Assembly: GCA_019058515.1 (NCBI GenBank)
Contig: JAHPYY010000222.1
Coordinates: 1-28,036 of the forward strand
Direction: 5' to 3'
Length of the DNA: 28,036 nt
Source of the DNA: Promethearchaeota archaeon
Lineage (GTDB): Archaea; Asgardarchaeota; Lokiarchaeia; Sigynarchaeales; SOKP01
Under the pieces are notes generated by a model that saw only the letters and a program-made list of their open reading frames with translations, ran no database searches and was not told where the DNA came from. Positions within the stretch are counted from its first letter, which is position 1, and each line of letters opens with the position of its first letter. The position numbers were made by a program, and so were the translations under genes. Below, one piece after another: positions 17,550 through 25,568 of this stretch.

Positions 17550-17763
17550 AGTCTTTCAACAAGATATTCAATGTATTATTTTTGATTTAATAATTATTAA
17601 TCTCTAAGATTATAAAAAATAAAGTAAACGAAGTCTTACTCTATACTCTGACTTAGATTAAAGTCTTAGAATAAGCTAAGTTTAATTTATTTTCAATTTA
17701 TAACATAAATCTATTTAAAACACCATATACACGATCCCAATAACTTATTTCAAGAATTATAGT
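17550..17763. other. Non-coding AT-rich spacer with promoter elements
   Basis: Between divergent genes. TTTAAAA at 17714-17720 could be the TATA element of the DUF1499 gene. A few 5-bp inverted repeats around CTTAG/CTAAG are present but are no more than expected in such AT-rich DNA. No RNA gene seen. Confidence 0.3.
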
Positions 17764-18164
17764 ATGTTAAAATAGTAAAACCACGCCAAATAGGACTTAA
17801 TAAAGAACGCAAATTTTACCCATGTTATCCGAAACATGTTTGTGTCCCTACGCAAGCTCCTATGGAAGATGAGATGCATTATATCGAACCGATCGCGTTT
17901 CAAGTCTCGAAAGAAGATGTTAAAAATACAATTATAGGATTTATTAACTCTTATAAAAGAACTAAAGTGCTAGAACAAAAAGACAACTACATTCATGCAA
18001 CCTTTACAACCTTATTATTCCGATTTACTGACGATGTGGAATTTCTCATTGACGAAAATAAAAAACTTATACACTTTCGGTCGCAATCTCGTATTGGAGG
18101 GTTCGATTGGGGGACGAATCGTAATAGAATGGAAAGTTTTAGAAAATTTTTTACCCAGACTTGA
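17764..18164 (+). CDS. DUF1499 family protein, start disturbed
   Basis: The family core is clear: YIHATFTTLLFRFTDDVEFL, then FRSQSRIGGFDWGTNRNRME, the DUF1499 pattern of a phage/plant-plastid-like domain of unknown function. The first ATG in frame is 17862, but upstream codons encode KFYPCYPKHVCVPTQAP, which matches the family's N-terminal PCP..NCVSS-like segment, so the gene is longer. The frame is open to TAG at 17760-17762 without a canonical start. ATG at 17764 (ATG TTA AAA TAG) is one base out of frame: one more A in the A4 run, or a -1 slip on GTTAAAA, would give M-L-K-I-V-K-P. Alternatively translation begins at ATA 17772. It ends at TGA followed by T-rich DNA, which looks like a genuine stop. 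Function unknown. Confidence 0.6.
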
Positions 18165-18209
18165 GTTTTCTCCTTTTTCTTTACTCTTTATTATGGGTGA
18201 TTAATATCT

Positions 18210-19767
18210 TTATACTCTTTCTATAAGCATACCTCCTAAGACTATAGGTCCACCTGTAGAATTGAATATTTTTTCAGCTCTCTTTAACTTTGTTTGGCTT
18301 TCCGAATAAACCGTCAAGATCTTTTCTCCTTCTTCAACTTTTGCTCCTTGTTTTTTATATATTTCGATTCCTGAGCTTTTAGAATACGGGCAACCGGCAG
18401 TCTTTGCCATTTCATTGATAATTGCGTTATTAACCTCTGTTATATGACCTGATTTACTTGCGAAAAAATCTTTATGGTAAGGACCAAGCTTAATATCCTC
18501 TGGTTTAATTGATGGATCACCCCCTTGAATCTCGATAATGCGTTTCATCTTCTCGTAAGCTTTTCCTGATTTTAATATATTCTTTGCTAGGTCTTGTCCT
18601 TTCCCTAACTCAGTTTTTCCAGTCATTTCTAACAATATTCCCGCTAATGAGGTAGATTTTTCAATTAGAGAATTAGGTCCTTTGGAGTAATCCATTAACA
18701 ATTCAAGCGCTTCCTTAGCTTCTATTGCAGGACCAATAGTGTGACCAACGGGTTGATGGGCTAAAGTCAATCCGCACTCTGCAATAATGTTTACTTGCTT
18801 CGCAATCTCTTTAAATGTATAAGCAAATGTCTTAGCTTGATCTATTGTCTGAAATTTCGTTCCTTGTCCTACTGGAATGTCTAAAACGATTTGTTTTACC
18901 CCCATGCATAATTTCTTAGCTAATATAGAAGGTATCATCAAACCCCATGGGTCCATATGTAAGGGTCTTTCGATTTCTATCAATAAATTATCTGCTGGAG
19001 CAATTTCAAGAGCTCCACCCCATACAATACATCCATTTTCTTTAAGAATTAATTCTTTTAACTCTTCGGAACTAAAGGTTACTGGGGCTAAAACTTCCAT
19101 CGAATCCGCTGTTCCCGAAGGTGAGGTGATCGCCCTAGTACTTGTTTTTGGAATTATTAATCCTGCAGCTGCTACTATAGGAACGATTATTAATGATACT
19201 TTATTGCCAGGGACTCCGCCTTTTAGCTAGATTTACGAATTTGTAGATCTATGTGCTATGTTTATCAAAAACTTTTGGTCCAAAATCGAATGCTTCTCCT
19301 GAATATGCTTCTGCTAGAGTTAAAGCAATCATCTCTTCGTTATCACATCCGTTGATGTCCACGCTTGTGATAAATGAAGCAATTTCTATTTCTGAAAGGA
19401 GCCCTGATGTGGCATCACTTATAATATCGTTAATTTCTGGGGCAAGTAGCTTTTCTCCTTTTATTTTCTTTTTTATATACTTAAATGATTTAGGTGGATC
19501 GATCGATTTTACCGAAACCATTGTAGATTGAATTAAGTGTTTCAAATTATTAAAGATTCCTAACTCTCCTGGAGCTACTATAGCGTCAGATGTGGCAATC
19601 TGTAAAATCGCTACGATATATTTGTTATTAACCGACTCTGTTTCGCTGTCTTTGATGATCAAGCGTTCCCCAACTTTAGAGCCTAGTTCCTGTGCGTCTT
19701 TAGAGTTTAAAATAACGTATTTGGTGTTTCCAGATTCAAAATTTATGTTTTTAACTTTTAATCTCAT
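18210..19767 (-). CDS. deoA: AMP phosphorylase (archaeal DeoA type), split by a 31-nt probable BHB intron
   Basis: Joined exons 19767-19253 and 19221-18210 give 508 residues, the usual length for archaeal AMP phosphorylase (nucleoside-phosphorylase class II fold). The enzyme converts AMP and phosphate to adenine and ribose 1,5-bisphosphate, which can feed a type III RuBisCO pathway. The N-terminal ~85 residues are the extra domain typical of the archaeal enzymes. LTLAEAYSGEAFDFGPKVFD leads into DKHST at the exon 1 end; exon 2 resumes with GGVPGNKVSLIIVPI and PKTSTRAITSPSGTADSMEV, all family hallmarks. HQPVGHTIGPAIEAKEAL and the C-terminal PYSKSSGIEIYKKQGAKVEE domain are intact. As unspliced DNA the gene has an in-frame TAG (19251-19249) and a frameshift. 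See the intron feature. A frameshifted pseudogene is the alternative. Confidence 0.88.
19222..19252 (-). other. Probable 31-nt bulge-helix-bulge intron in the AMP phosphorylase gene
   Basis: The exon 1 end UAGC (19258-19255) pairs with GCUA (19227-19224) to give the 4-bp central helix. It is flanked by two 3-nt bulges on opposite strands: ACA (19254-19252) and AAA (19223-19221). The inner helix is UAGAU-C-UAC (19251-19243) with GUA-A-AUCUA (19236-19228), one C/A mismatch and a 6-nt loop. Cutting after the second base of each bulge, the canonical archaeal rule, removes 31 nt and joins AC+A to make a Thr codon, giving DKHS-T-GGVPGN in frame. The outer exon helix is weak (A/G mismatch, then one C-G pair), so the motif would be a relaxed HBh' type. 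The pattern is read directly; splicing is inferred. Confidence 0.75.
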
Positions 19768-19865
19768 TATTTGGTAAAAATATCTACTAGTTATAGAATA
19801 GAGGAAAAAAGATGCTTATTTAATTATATTGAAATTAAACAACCTATTTTACATTCAAATATATA

Positions 19866-19880
19866 CTAAATATATATATT
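19866..19880 (+). promoter_or_regulatory. TATA element for M24 peptidase gene
   Basis: CTAAATATATATATT lies 24-38 nt before the ATG at 19904. With transcription starting ~25 nt downstream, the mRNA would be nearly leaderless. No Shine-Dalgarno is visible. Confidence 0.45.
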
Positions 19881-19903
19881 ATTTCACTAAACTTTAAAGA
19901 AAA

Positions 19904-21046
19904 ATGAATAAATTTGAACAAGCCCAAGAAGTTCTTAAGTCCTTAGATGCAGATGGTTGGCTAATTATATCCGATGGAGAAAAAGATCCAAATTCGCCTT
20001 ATTTGATGGGAGTCATTGCTCCTATAAGGCATTACATATATATAGACAGAGACGGAAACCATAAAATTATCTCGGTACTAATGGAAGCGCCTATGATTAA
20101 ACACTCTCTTGAAAAAAAAGGGATCCCCATAGAAGTAATACCGTTTAGGTCTATAAAACAATTAGTAACCTTATTAATAGATTTACTCAAATCTAAACGA
20201 AAAATCGCTTTAGATTTTGGCGAAAACATAACAGATGACGAAGGAAGCAAGTATGCGGATAATTTAACTGTCGGAGATTATAATGCGATAAGAAAATTAA
20301 ATCCTAATATGGAACTTATCTCAGCAGCTCCTATAATTTCCAAACTTAGAACGGTTAAAAGTTCAGATGAATTAAAAGATATGAGAAACACATGTAAAGC
20401 GACAATGGAGATATATAAAGAAATACCAAACTGGGTAAAAATTGGAATGACAGAAAGAGAGTTAGGAGCTAAGATCGATTACGAATATTCAAAATTGGGA
20501 CATCCCTCCTTTAATACGATTGTAGGAACTGGTCCTCACTCAGCAGATCCTCACCACAACACATCATCAAAAAAAATTGAGCCAGGTCCTCTATTAATTG
20601 ACTCTGGAATGCAAATTGACCAAATGTGCTCTGATGTTACCTGGACTTATTGGGTAAAGGGAAATCCTTCTGAGAAATTCGTAAAAGCTTACAAGGCTCT
20701 TTATTCTGCAAAAGTCGAATCGGTTAAGTATTATACGCACGGTACTAAAAACAATGTACCCGCGTTGAAATGTCGCCAGTGTTTAAGCGTTCTCGGGTAC
20801 GATCATCAGAAACTTTATATTCACAGTTTAGGTCATTCTCTTGGATTTGAGGTCCACGATGTTGGTAAAGGCATAAGTGCAAGTTTTCCAGACCATTATG
20901 TACTTGAAGAAAATATGGTAATTACTCAGGAACCTGGATTATATTGGATGGGTGAATGGGGTGTTAGACTTGAGGATGATGTCGTTATTAGCAAGGATAA
21001 TCCTGAAGTATTAACAAATGTTCCAAAGGATCCAATAATTATATAA
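19904..21046 (+). CDS. pepQ: Xaa-Pro aminopeptidase-like M24 metallopeptidase
   Basis: 380 residues. N-terminal creatinase-like domain (~1-145), then the pita-bread catalytic domain. The five metal ligands are all present: Asp233 in LLIDSGMQ, Asp244 in CSDVTWTYW, His311 in HSLGHSLGFEVHD, Glu343 in ITQEPGLYW and Glu357 in VRLEDDVVI. It is expected to cleave dipeptides or N-terminal residues before proline, using Mn, Co or Zn, in the cytosol. Whether it is a prolidase (PepQ) or aminopeptidase P is not decidable here, so the symbol is tentative. Divergent from the AMP phosphorylase gene; monocistronic, ending 15 nt before the convergent TPR-like gene. Confidence 0.9.
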   Translation: MNKFEQAQEVLKSLDADGWLIISDGEKDPNSPYLMGVIAPIRHYIYIDRDGNHKIISVLMEAPMIKHSLEKKGIPIEVIPFRSIKQLVTLLIDLLKSKRKIALDFGENITDDEGSKYADNLTVGDYNAIRKLNPNMELISAAPIISKLRTVKSSDELKDMRNTCKATMEIYKEIPNWVKIGMTERELGAKIDYEYSKLGHPSFNTIVGTGPHSADPHHNTSSKKIEPGPLLIDSGMQIDQMCSDVTWTYWVKGNPSEKFVKAYKALYSAKVESVKYYTHGTKNNVPALKCRQCLSVLGYDHQKLYIHSLGHSLGFEVHDVGKGISASFPDHYVLEENMVITQEPGLYWMGEWGVRLEDDVVISKDNPEVLTNVPKDPIII

Positions 21047-21061
21047 TCTTTACTTTCAACA

Positions 21062-22369
21062 CTATAAATTAATCGGAAGTTCAAATTCTTTAGATACCGT
21101 TAGAACATTTGAATCTGGGTCTTTAAAGTCAAACTTTATTTTAATGTTGTAGTCATCCGCCTCTAATGGCTTTAACAACAACTCCCAAAACACCTTTTCG
21201 TTCCGTCTTATCGAATAAATCTTTTTAGTGGTGGTACCCCGAATTATTCTAAGCTTTTCCGGCAAAAATATCTCAATATTTATGTCCAACGCTTCGCTAT
21301 CACTATTGTTTTCTAATGTAAATTCGAGAGGAAAATCTTTTCCTATTAACGGTGGTTTTAACGTTTTCATTGAGCAGTCTAAACTGGTAGGCGGAGATTT
21401 TAAATGAGGATCCAGTGATCCTCCTTTTTCGAAAGAGACAAAGTACTTTTCACCCAAACTACAATTAAACAAGACAGGACCTACGAAAGACTGCTCTAAA
21501 ACAAAGTTTGGCTTTAGTCCGAATGTTAAATCCTCTTTTTCCCCTATCTGAATCGATATGGGAAATTGGGGTTTTGCACTGATGTTTAGATTATCAGAAT
21601 GCTCAATTAAAGTACTATCAACTTGAATAGAATTAAATTTACTGCTCGAAAGTTCTGTAAAATTTTCAAGTAATTCGCTTGTATCAAAATTTATCGTATA
21701 TTTTATAAGATCATTTGTGGTATATTCTGTTTTATCAAAAGCAAATTCACATTTGATCAAAATATTAATTATGGTTAACAACAGTACAGTTTTTAAGAGA
21801 GCTAACTCTGATTCAAGTAAATCGTATTGTTCGATATTCTCCTTGATTTTTTCTAAGTGCGTTAATTTGCGGTCTCTATGAGTAAGCGTAATATTTGTTA
21901 CAAATGAAATTAAATTACTATTTTTAAAGTAATCTGGGTCTACTTCTTTTTTTATTTTTTTTACTACATTTAGTCCTTTCTCTAATTCTCCCCTAGTATA
22001 GAAACAAATATACGATAATACAGAGAATAAGGTGTAATAGTGGTTCTTTTCTCTAATATGTTTAAGCTTAGAAGTTAAAGCAATAGCGTTACCGTATAAT
22101 TCTTTCGCTTCCTTGAAGTTTTCTAACATTATAGCGCTATTTCCGGCGTACCTTATCGATTTTAATGAGATATCGATTTTTTCGTAATTTTCAAAAGATT
22201 TCGCTGCTCTTAAAAAAGATTTTATCGCTAATTCATGCTTTCCGATGGCAACAAGATTATTAGCGGCAGAAAAGTACAATTTTGCTGCTTTCTTATATTG
22301 ATTAGCTTTGGCAAGACGGTTCGCTTTAACGAGCTGTTTTTCAATAAGCTCCTCTGAATCTTTCCTCAT
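21062..22369 (-). CDS. TPR/SNAP-like helical repeat protein with beta-sandwich C-terminus
   Basis: 435 residues. Residues ~1-200 are helical repeats with TPR-like spacing (ANRLAKANQYKKAAKLYFSA; GKHELAIKSFLRAAKSFENY; ENFKEAKELYGNAIALTSKL). A hydrophobic helix lies at ~190-210 (LALLKTVLLLTIINILIKC). The C-terminal ~200 residues are beta-rich; the end (FPLEFTLENNSDSEALDINI, then VFWELLLKPLEADDYNIKIK) looks like an Ig-like/CARDB-type sandwich. The combination recalls trafficking adaptors, but nothing specific can be assigned. It ends with TAG. It lies 75 nt downstream of the mvhD SECIS in the same direction and may or may not be cotranscribed. Confidence 0.65.
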   Translation of the reverse strand: MRKDSEELIEKQLVKANRLAKANQYKKAAKLYFSAANNLVAIGKHELAIKSFLRAAKSFENYEKIDISLKSIRYAGNSAIMLENFKEAKELYGNAIALTSKLKHIREKNHYYTLFSVLSYICFYTRGELEKGLNVVKKIKKEVDPDYFKNSNLISFVTNITLTHRDRKLTHLEKIKENIEQYDLLESELALLKTVLLLTIINILIKCEFAFDKTEYTTNDLIKYTINFDTSELLENFTELSSSKFNSIQVDSTLIEHSDNLNISAKPQFPISIQIGEKEDLTFGLKPNFVLEQSFVGPVLFNCSLGEKYFVSFEKGGSLDPHLKSPPTSLDCSMKTLKPPLIGKDFPLEFTLENNSDSEALDINIEIFLPEKLRIIRGTTTKKIYSIRRNEKVFWELLLKPLEADDYNIKIKFDFKDPDSNVLTVSKEFELPINL

Positions 22370-22444
22370 AAGATTAAAGGTTTAAAATGAGATTTTTATT
22401 TGAAATAAAAGGAAAAAAAGAATATAAAAATTAGTAAACATTGT

Positions 22445-22512
22445 TCCGCAACCTTTGCAAGGTCTGTCCTCTCGCGACTAATATTTTTATTCGTGAGACT
22501 CATTCTTACGGA
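22445..22512 (-). promoter_or_regulatory. Eukaryote-like SECIS element in the mvhD 3' UTR
   Basis: Begins immediately after the mvhD TAA. On the minus strand GTAAG (22509-22505) can pair with CTTGC as helix I; an alternative outer pairing is TCCGTAA/TTGCGGA. Then AATGA, a helix TCTC-A-CGA with TCG-C-GAGA (one A/C mismatch), a 13-nt A-rich apical loop (ATAAAAATATTAG), and AGAC on the 3' side. AUGA opposite AGA with an A-rich loop is the kink-turn core of eukaryotic SECIS elements. Lokiarchaeota are known to carry such eukaryote-like SECIS in selenoprotein genes. The fold was drawn by hand. Confidence 0.7.
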
Positions 22513-22974
22513 TTATTTTTTAGCTTTTTTATCGTTAGAGTCTTTTGAATTTTCTTTCTTTGACTCCTTTATAGGATTTCTGCCTAAATTTTCTATAATT
22601 GATGAAACCCGAGAGATTTCGTTTTGAAATCGCTGACCTTCTGCAGCAGAACACCAGGTGATTTGAACTCTTTTGGGTGACATTCCCACAGATTTCAGTA
22701 TTTCTCTTGTATATTCTACATTTCTTTTAGCAATATAGTTACCCGTTTCAAAGTCGCACTCATTGGGATATCATCCAACAACAATTACTCCGTCAGCCCC
22801 TCTTCCAATCGCTCTCATCATCAGACTTGGCGTGACTCTTCCAGAGCAATTGACTCTAACTGGGCGAAGCGTAGCGGGATACTGGGCTCTTATCGTTCCT
22901 GCCATGTCTCCCGCCCCATAACCTCATTTCCAGCAGAGAAAACCAATAATTTTAATATCTCCATTTTCCTTCAT
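22513..22974 (-). CDS. mvhD: MvhD/VhuD-type hydrogenase-Hdr linker selenoprotein (two Sec)
   Basis: 153 residues when two UGAs are read through. The family binds a [2Fe-2S] cluster and passes electrons between a hydrogenase or dehydrogenase and HdrA. IIGFLCWK-U17-GYGAGD corresponds to the family's FxCxxC...YGGAD region. VRVNCSGRVTPSLMMRAIGR and GADGVIVVG-U68-YPNECDFETGNYIAKR correspond to CSGRVDP and GCHPGDCHY..GN. Thus both UGAs fall on conserved cysteines, and coding signal persists to the TAA at 22513. The C-terminal ~25 residues are a Lys/Ser-rich tail. The ATG lies 13 nt after the hdrA stop with AGAGGTG as Shine-Dalgarno. VhuD is a known archaeal selenoprotein family. Confidence 0.88.
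22771..22773 (-). other. In-frame UGA (Sec) codon 68 of mvhD
   Basis: TGA in VVG-U-YPNEC, at the family's conserved Cys of the GCHPGDC motif. Confidence 0.85.
22924..22926 (-). other. In-frame UGA (Sec) codon 17 of mvhD
   Basis: TGA in FLCWK-U-GYGAG, three residues after Cys14, at the second Cys of the N-terminal pair. Confidence 0.82.
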
Positions 22975-22987
22975 AATCTACACCTCT

Positions 22988-24961
22988 TTAATACTCCTCA
23001 AGAATCGCATCAATTTGCTCTTCGTACTGAGGTTCTCTGTAGTACCTGAGAGTAATTGCTTCGGAAGGACAATTTGCTAAGCAGGAACCGCACCCTCTAC
23101 ACAAAATCTCATTGACTTCAGCACCGTCATCTTCTAGAGTAATAGCTCTGTATGGACAGTTTAATTCGCACAAGCCACAATTTGCGCATTTTTCCTTGGA
23201 AACATTTGCTCGAATTAATTTTATCCTGAAAGTTCCCTTACCCATCAATCGGGCTAACGATGATGCTGCAGCCCGGCCTTGCGAAATAGACTCCGCAATT
23301 GATTTTGGACCCTGAGCGACTCCTGCGAGAACGATACCCGGTATTTTTGTGTCGATTGGATTCAGTCTTGAGTGGAACTCTTTGAAAAATCCATCTTGAC
23401 TGGTTTCAAGTTTTAGTATCTTCGTAAGGTGTTCAATTCCAACGGGGGGAACCATCGCAGCAGATAAAACAACCATATCGTATTCGAATTCTCTTAATTC
23501 TAATGAATCTCTCAGCGTATTTTGCATGATGATTTTTAAATTATGTGTTACCGGGTCTTCTTGGATTCGACTAACATTCGTTCGAACATACTTTATACCT
23601 TCTTTTCTTGACGCCGTAAAATACTCTTCATAATCTTTACCAGCAGCTCTTATGTCCATGTATGCTACTGTAATATCGGTATCCGGATGATGCTGTTTGA
23701 TTAATTTAGTATTTTTTATTGAAATCATGCAACATACCCCCGCACTACAGTATGTTTGCTTGTTCAAATCTCTGGAACCGACGCACTGAATAAATAGAAT
23801 CTTTTTAGGGCGTTTTCCATCCGAAGGACGCACTATATGTCCGACCGTAGGACCGTTTGGTGCTAGCATTCTTTCAAGTTTCATCTGTGTTATTACATTT
23901 GGGTACACATTGTAGCCTAAATAGCCCTCGTCTGGTTCATACTCGTCCCAACCCGTTGCAACCACGATAGAGCCCACTTCAAATTCGATGATTTCATCCT
24001 TTTGATCAAAATCTATAGCTTTCAATTCACACACATTCTTGCAAAGTCCACACTTAATGCATCGATTCATGTCGATTTGAGCCATAGAGGGTACTGCTTG
24101 TGTAAAAGCTACATAAATCGCCTTTCTTGGGTTCATGCCCTCATTGAACTCGTCATATCCATATGCAGGACAAACCTCATAGCAAGCACCACAACCGTTA
24201 CAATCGTTTGTTACATATCGCGCTTTTTTCCTTACTTTCACCGAAAAATTACCCACAAATCCAGAAACACTCTCCACTTCGCTATATGTATAAATGTTTA
24301 TTCCAGGTATTCGAGCCGATTCTAACATTACAGGACCAAGAATTCATATACTACAATCGTCGGTTGGAAATGTACGGTCAAGCATCGCCATTTTTCCACC
24401 AATCGTTGGACTTTTTTCAATGAGAAACACTTCAAAACCTTGTTCTGCTAAGTCTATAGCACTACTCAACCCTGCAACTCCCCCTCCGATTACTAGAGTC
24501 TTCTGGGTGACATCCACTTCTTTTATTTCAATTTTTTCTAAAACCGCAGCCCTTGCTACTGCTGATTTGATCGCGTCTTCGGCAACTCGCTGAGCCCCTT
24601 CCCTGTCTTGCCTGTGTACAAAACTTGAATGCTCACGGATATTTACAAATTCTAAAAATGAAGGATCCAAATTCATATCCTGTAATACACTTTGAAATAC
24701 TGGTTCGTGTGTCTTAGGAGTACATGCTGCAACAATAACCCTATTTGCGTTCGATTCAACTACTTTTTCCTTGATAAATTCTGCCCCGGGTTCCGCGCAT
24801 AAGCTAATGTACTTCTCAGCATTTACTACATTTGGCAAATTTTTAGAAAATTCGGCTAATTTGTTGGTATCAATAATTTCAGCGATATTTATCCCTCAAT
24901 CACAGACGGCAACAAATATCCTAATATCTTCGTTATCATTAGTATCGCTGTCTTCTACCAT
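22988..24961 (-). CDS. hdrA: Heterodisulfide reductase subunit A, selenoprotein with two Sec
   Basis: 657 residues with UGA at codons 22 and 206; the whole 1,974 nt is otherwise open in one frame. HdrA is the FAD flavoprotein at the centre of flavin-based electron bifurcation in cytosolic Hdr complexes. The N-terminus IRIFVAVCD-U-GINIAEIID matches the family's CxCG..NIA segment. The Rossmann FAD motif TLVIGGGVAGLSSAIDLAEQ lies at ~154-173. TFPTDDCSI-U206-ILGPVM matches the conserved Cys of the DCSxC motif, a Sec site in methanogen HdrA. Fe-S motifs: CNGCGACYEVCP (from ~254), CIKCGLCKNVCE (~301), and two C-terminal ferredoxin sets, CANCGLCELNCP and CRGCGSCLANCP. ATG at 24961 follows AAAGGAT. 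Read without recoding it would appear as two broken genes (24344-24838 and 22988-24328). In an operon with mvhD. Confidence 0.93.
24344..24346 (-). other. In-frame UGA (Sec) codon 206 of hdrA
   Basis: TGA in DDCSI-U-ILGPVM, at an invariant HdrA cysteine that is Sec in some methanogens. Confidence 0.9.
24896..24898 (-). other. In-frame UGA (Sec) codon 22 of hdrA
   Basis: TGA in VAVCD-U-GINIAE, two residues after Cys20, at the second Cys of the N-terminal CxC motif. Confidence 0.85.
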
Positions 24962-25110
24962 TGCATATCCTTTAGATTGTTATTTTGTGTTAAATCCTCC
25001 AAAAATTTTGATTTAATCAGATAAAAAGGTATATGATTTATCGTACTTAAAAACGTATATCACATTTTATAAGTTCGAGGTGCATTATTATTATAACAAA
25101 ACAAATTAAC

Positions 25111-25128
25111 TTAAGTTTTAAAACTTAA
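25111..25128. promoter_or_regulatory. 18-bp perfect palindrome upstream of membrane protein
   Basis: TTAAGTTTTAAAACTTAA reads the same on both strands. It sits just before the Shine-Dalgarno GGAGGA (25135-25140) of the 25147 gene, where a bound dimeric repressor would block transcription. An AT-rich chance palindrome of this length is possible but uncommon. Confidence 0.4.
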
Positions 25129-25146
25129 ATAATTGGAGGAAATCTT

Positions 25147-25566
25147 TTGTTACTACAAATTCCACGCACACCTTTTGTAGATTTTATACTCCTAATTATT
25201 GTACCTGTTGCATTGGTCATTACAGATGCCTTAGTTTACAAAATAAGCTTTAGATTAATTAAAGGAGATATAGCAAGAACCAGCATAAAGTGGATATTTA
25301 TTAGTTTTGGTTTAATTGTTGGAGTTATCCTTATTATACTGATTCCGGTGTTTCTTATTAGTTTCGATCTGAGTTCAGGATTCATTAATTTTGGTATCTT
25401 AATTCCCTTCATTTTGCTTGCGGGATTTATCGACCTTAACATGTTAAACGTGATTCACAAGGTTGGATTAGCCAAATCATTTATAATGTTCGTATTAATC
25501 CTCCTCCCAATAATCTTATTTGGTTCCTTACTAGGCTTTTTAATCTCAACAACAAGTTTATTGTAG
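25147..25566 (+). CDS. Small four-helix membrane protein of unknown function
   Basis: 139 residues from TTG, with a good Shine-Dalgarno GGAGGA 6 nt upstream. Four hydrophobic segments: LLIIVPVALVITDALVYKI (~14-32), WIFISFGLIVGVILIILIPV (~49-70), FGILIPFILLAGFIDLNML (~81-99) and FIMFVLILLPIILFGSLLGF (~111-132). Charged residues are few and lie in the loops. There are no recognised motifs and the family is unknown. Convergent with pyrF (2 nt between stops). Confidence 0.65.
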   Translation: MLLQIPRTPFVDFILLIIVPVALVITDALVYKISFRLIKGDIARTSIKWIFISFGLIVGVILIILIPVFLISFDLSSGFINFGILIPFILLAGFIDLNMLNVIHKVGLAKSFIMFVLILLPIILFGSLLGFLISTTSLL

Positions 25567-25568
25567 TC

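Noticed and set aside
17600..17700. Short CTTAG/CTAAG inverted repeats
   Set aside because: Only 5-bp stems in AT-rich DNA; no more than chance expectation and no SECIS or tRNA core.
18162..18164. UGA ending the DUF1499 gene as Sec
   Set aside because: It falls at the normal family C-terminus and is followed by T-rich terminator-like DNA.
24002..24593. Overlapping plus-strand open frames opposite hdrA
   Set aside because: Antisense shadows of a clearly conserved gene; no recognisable protein features.
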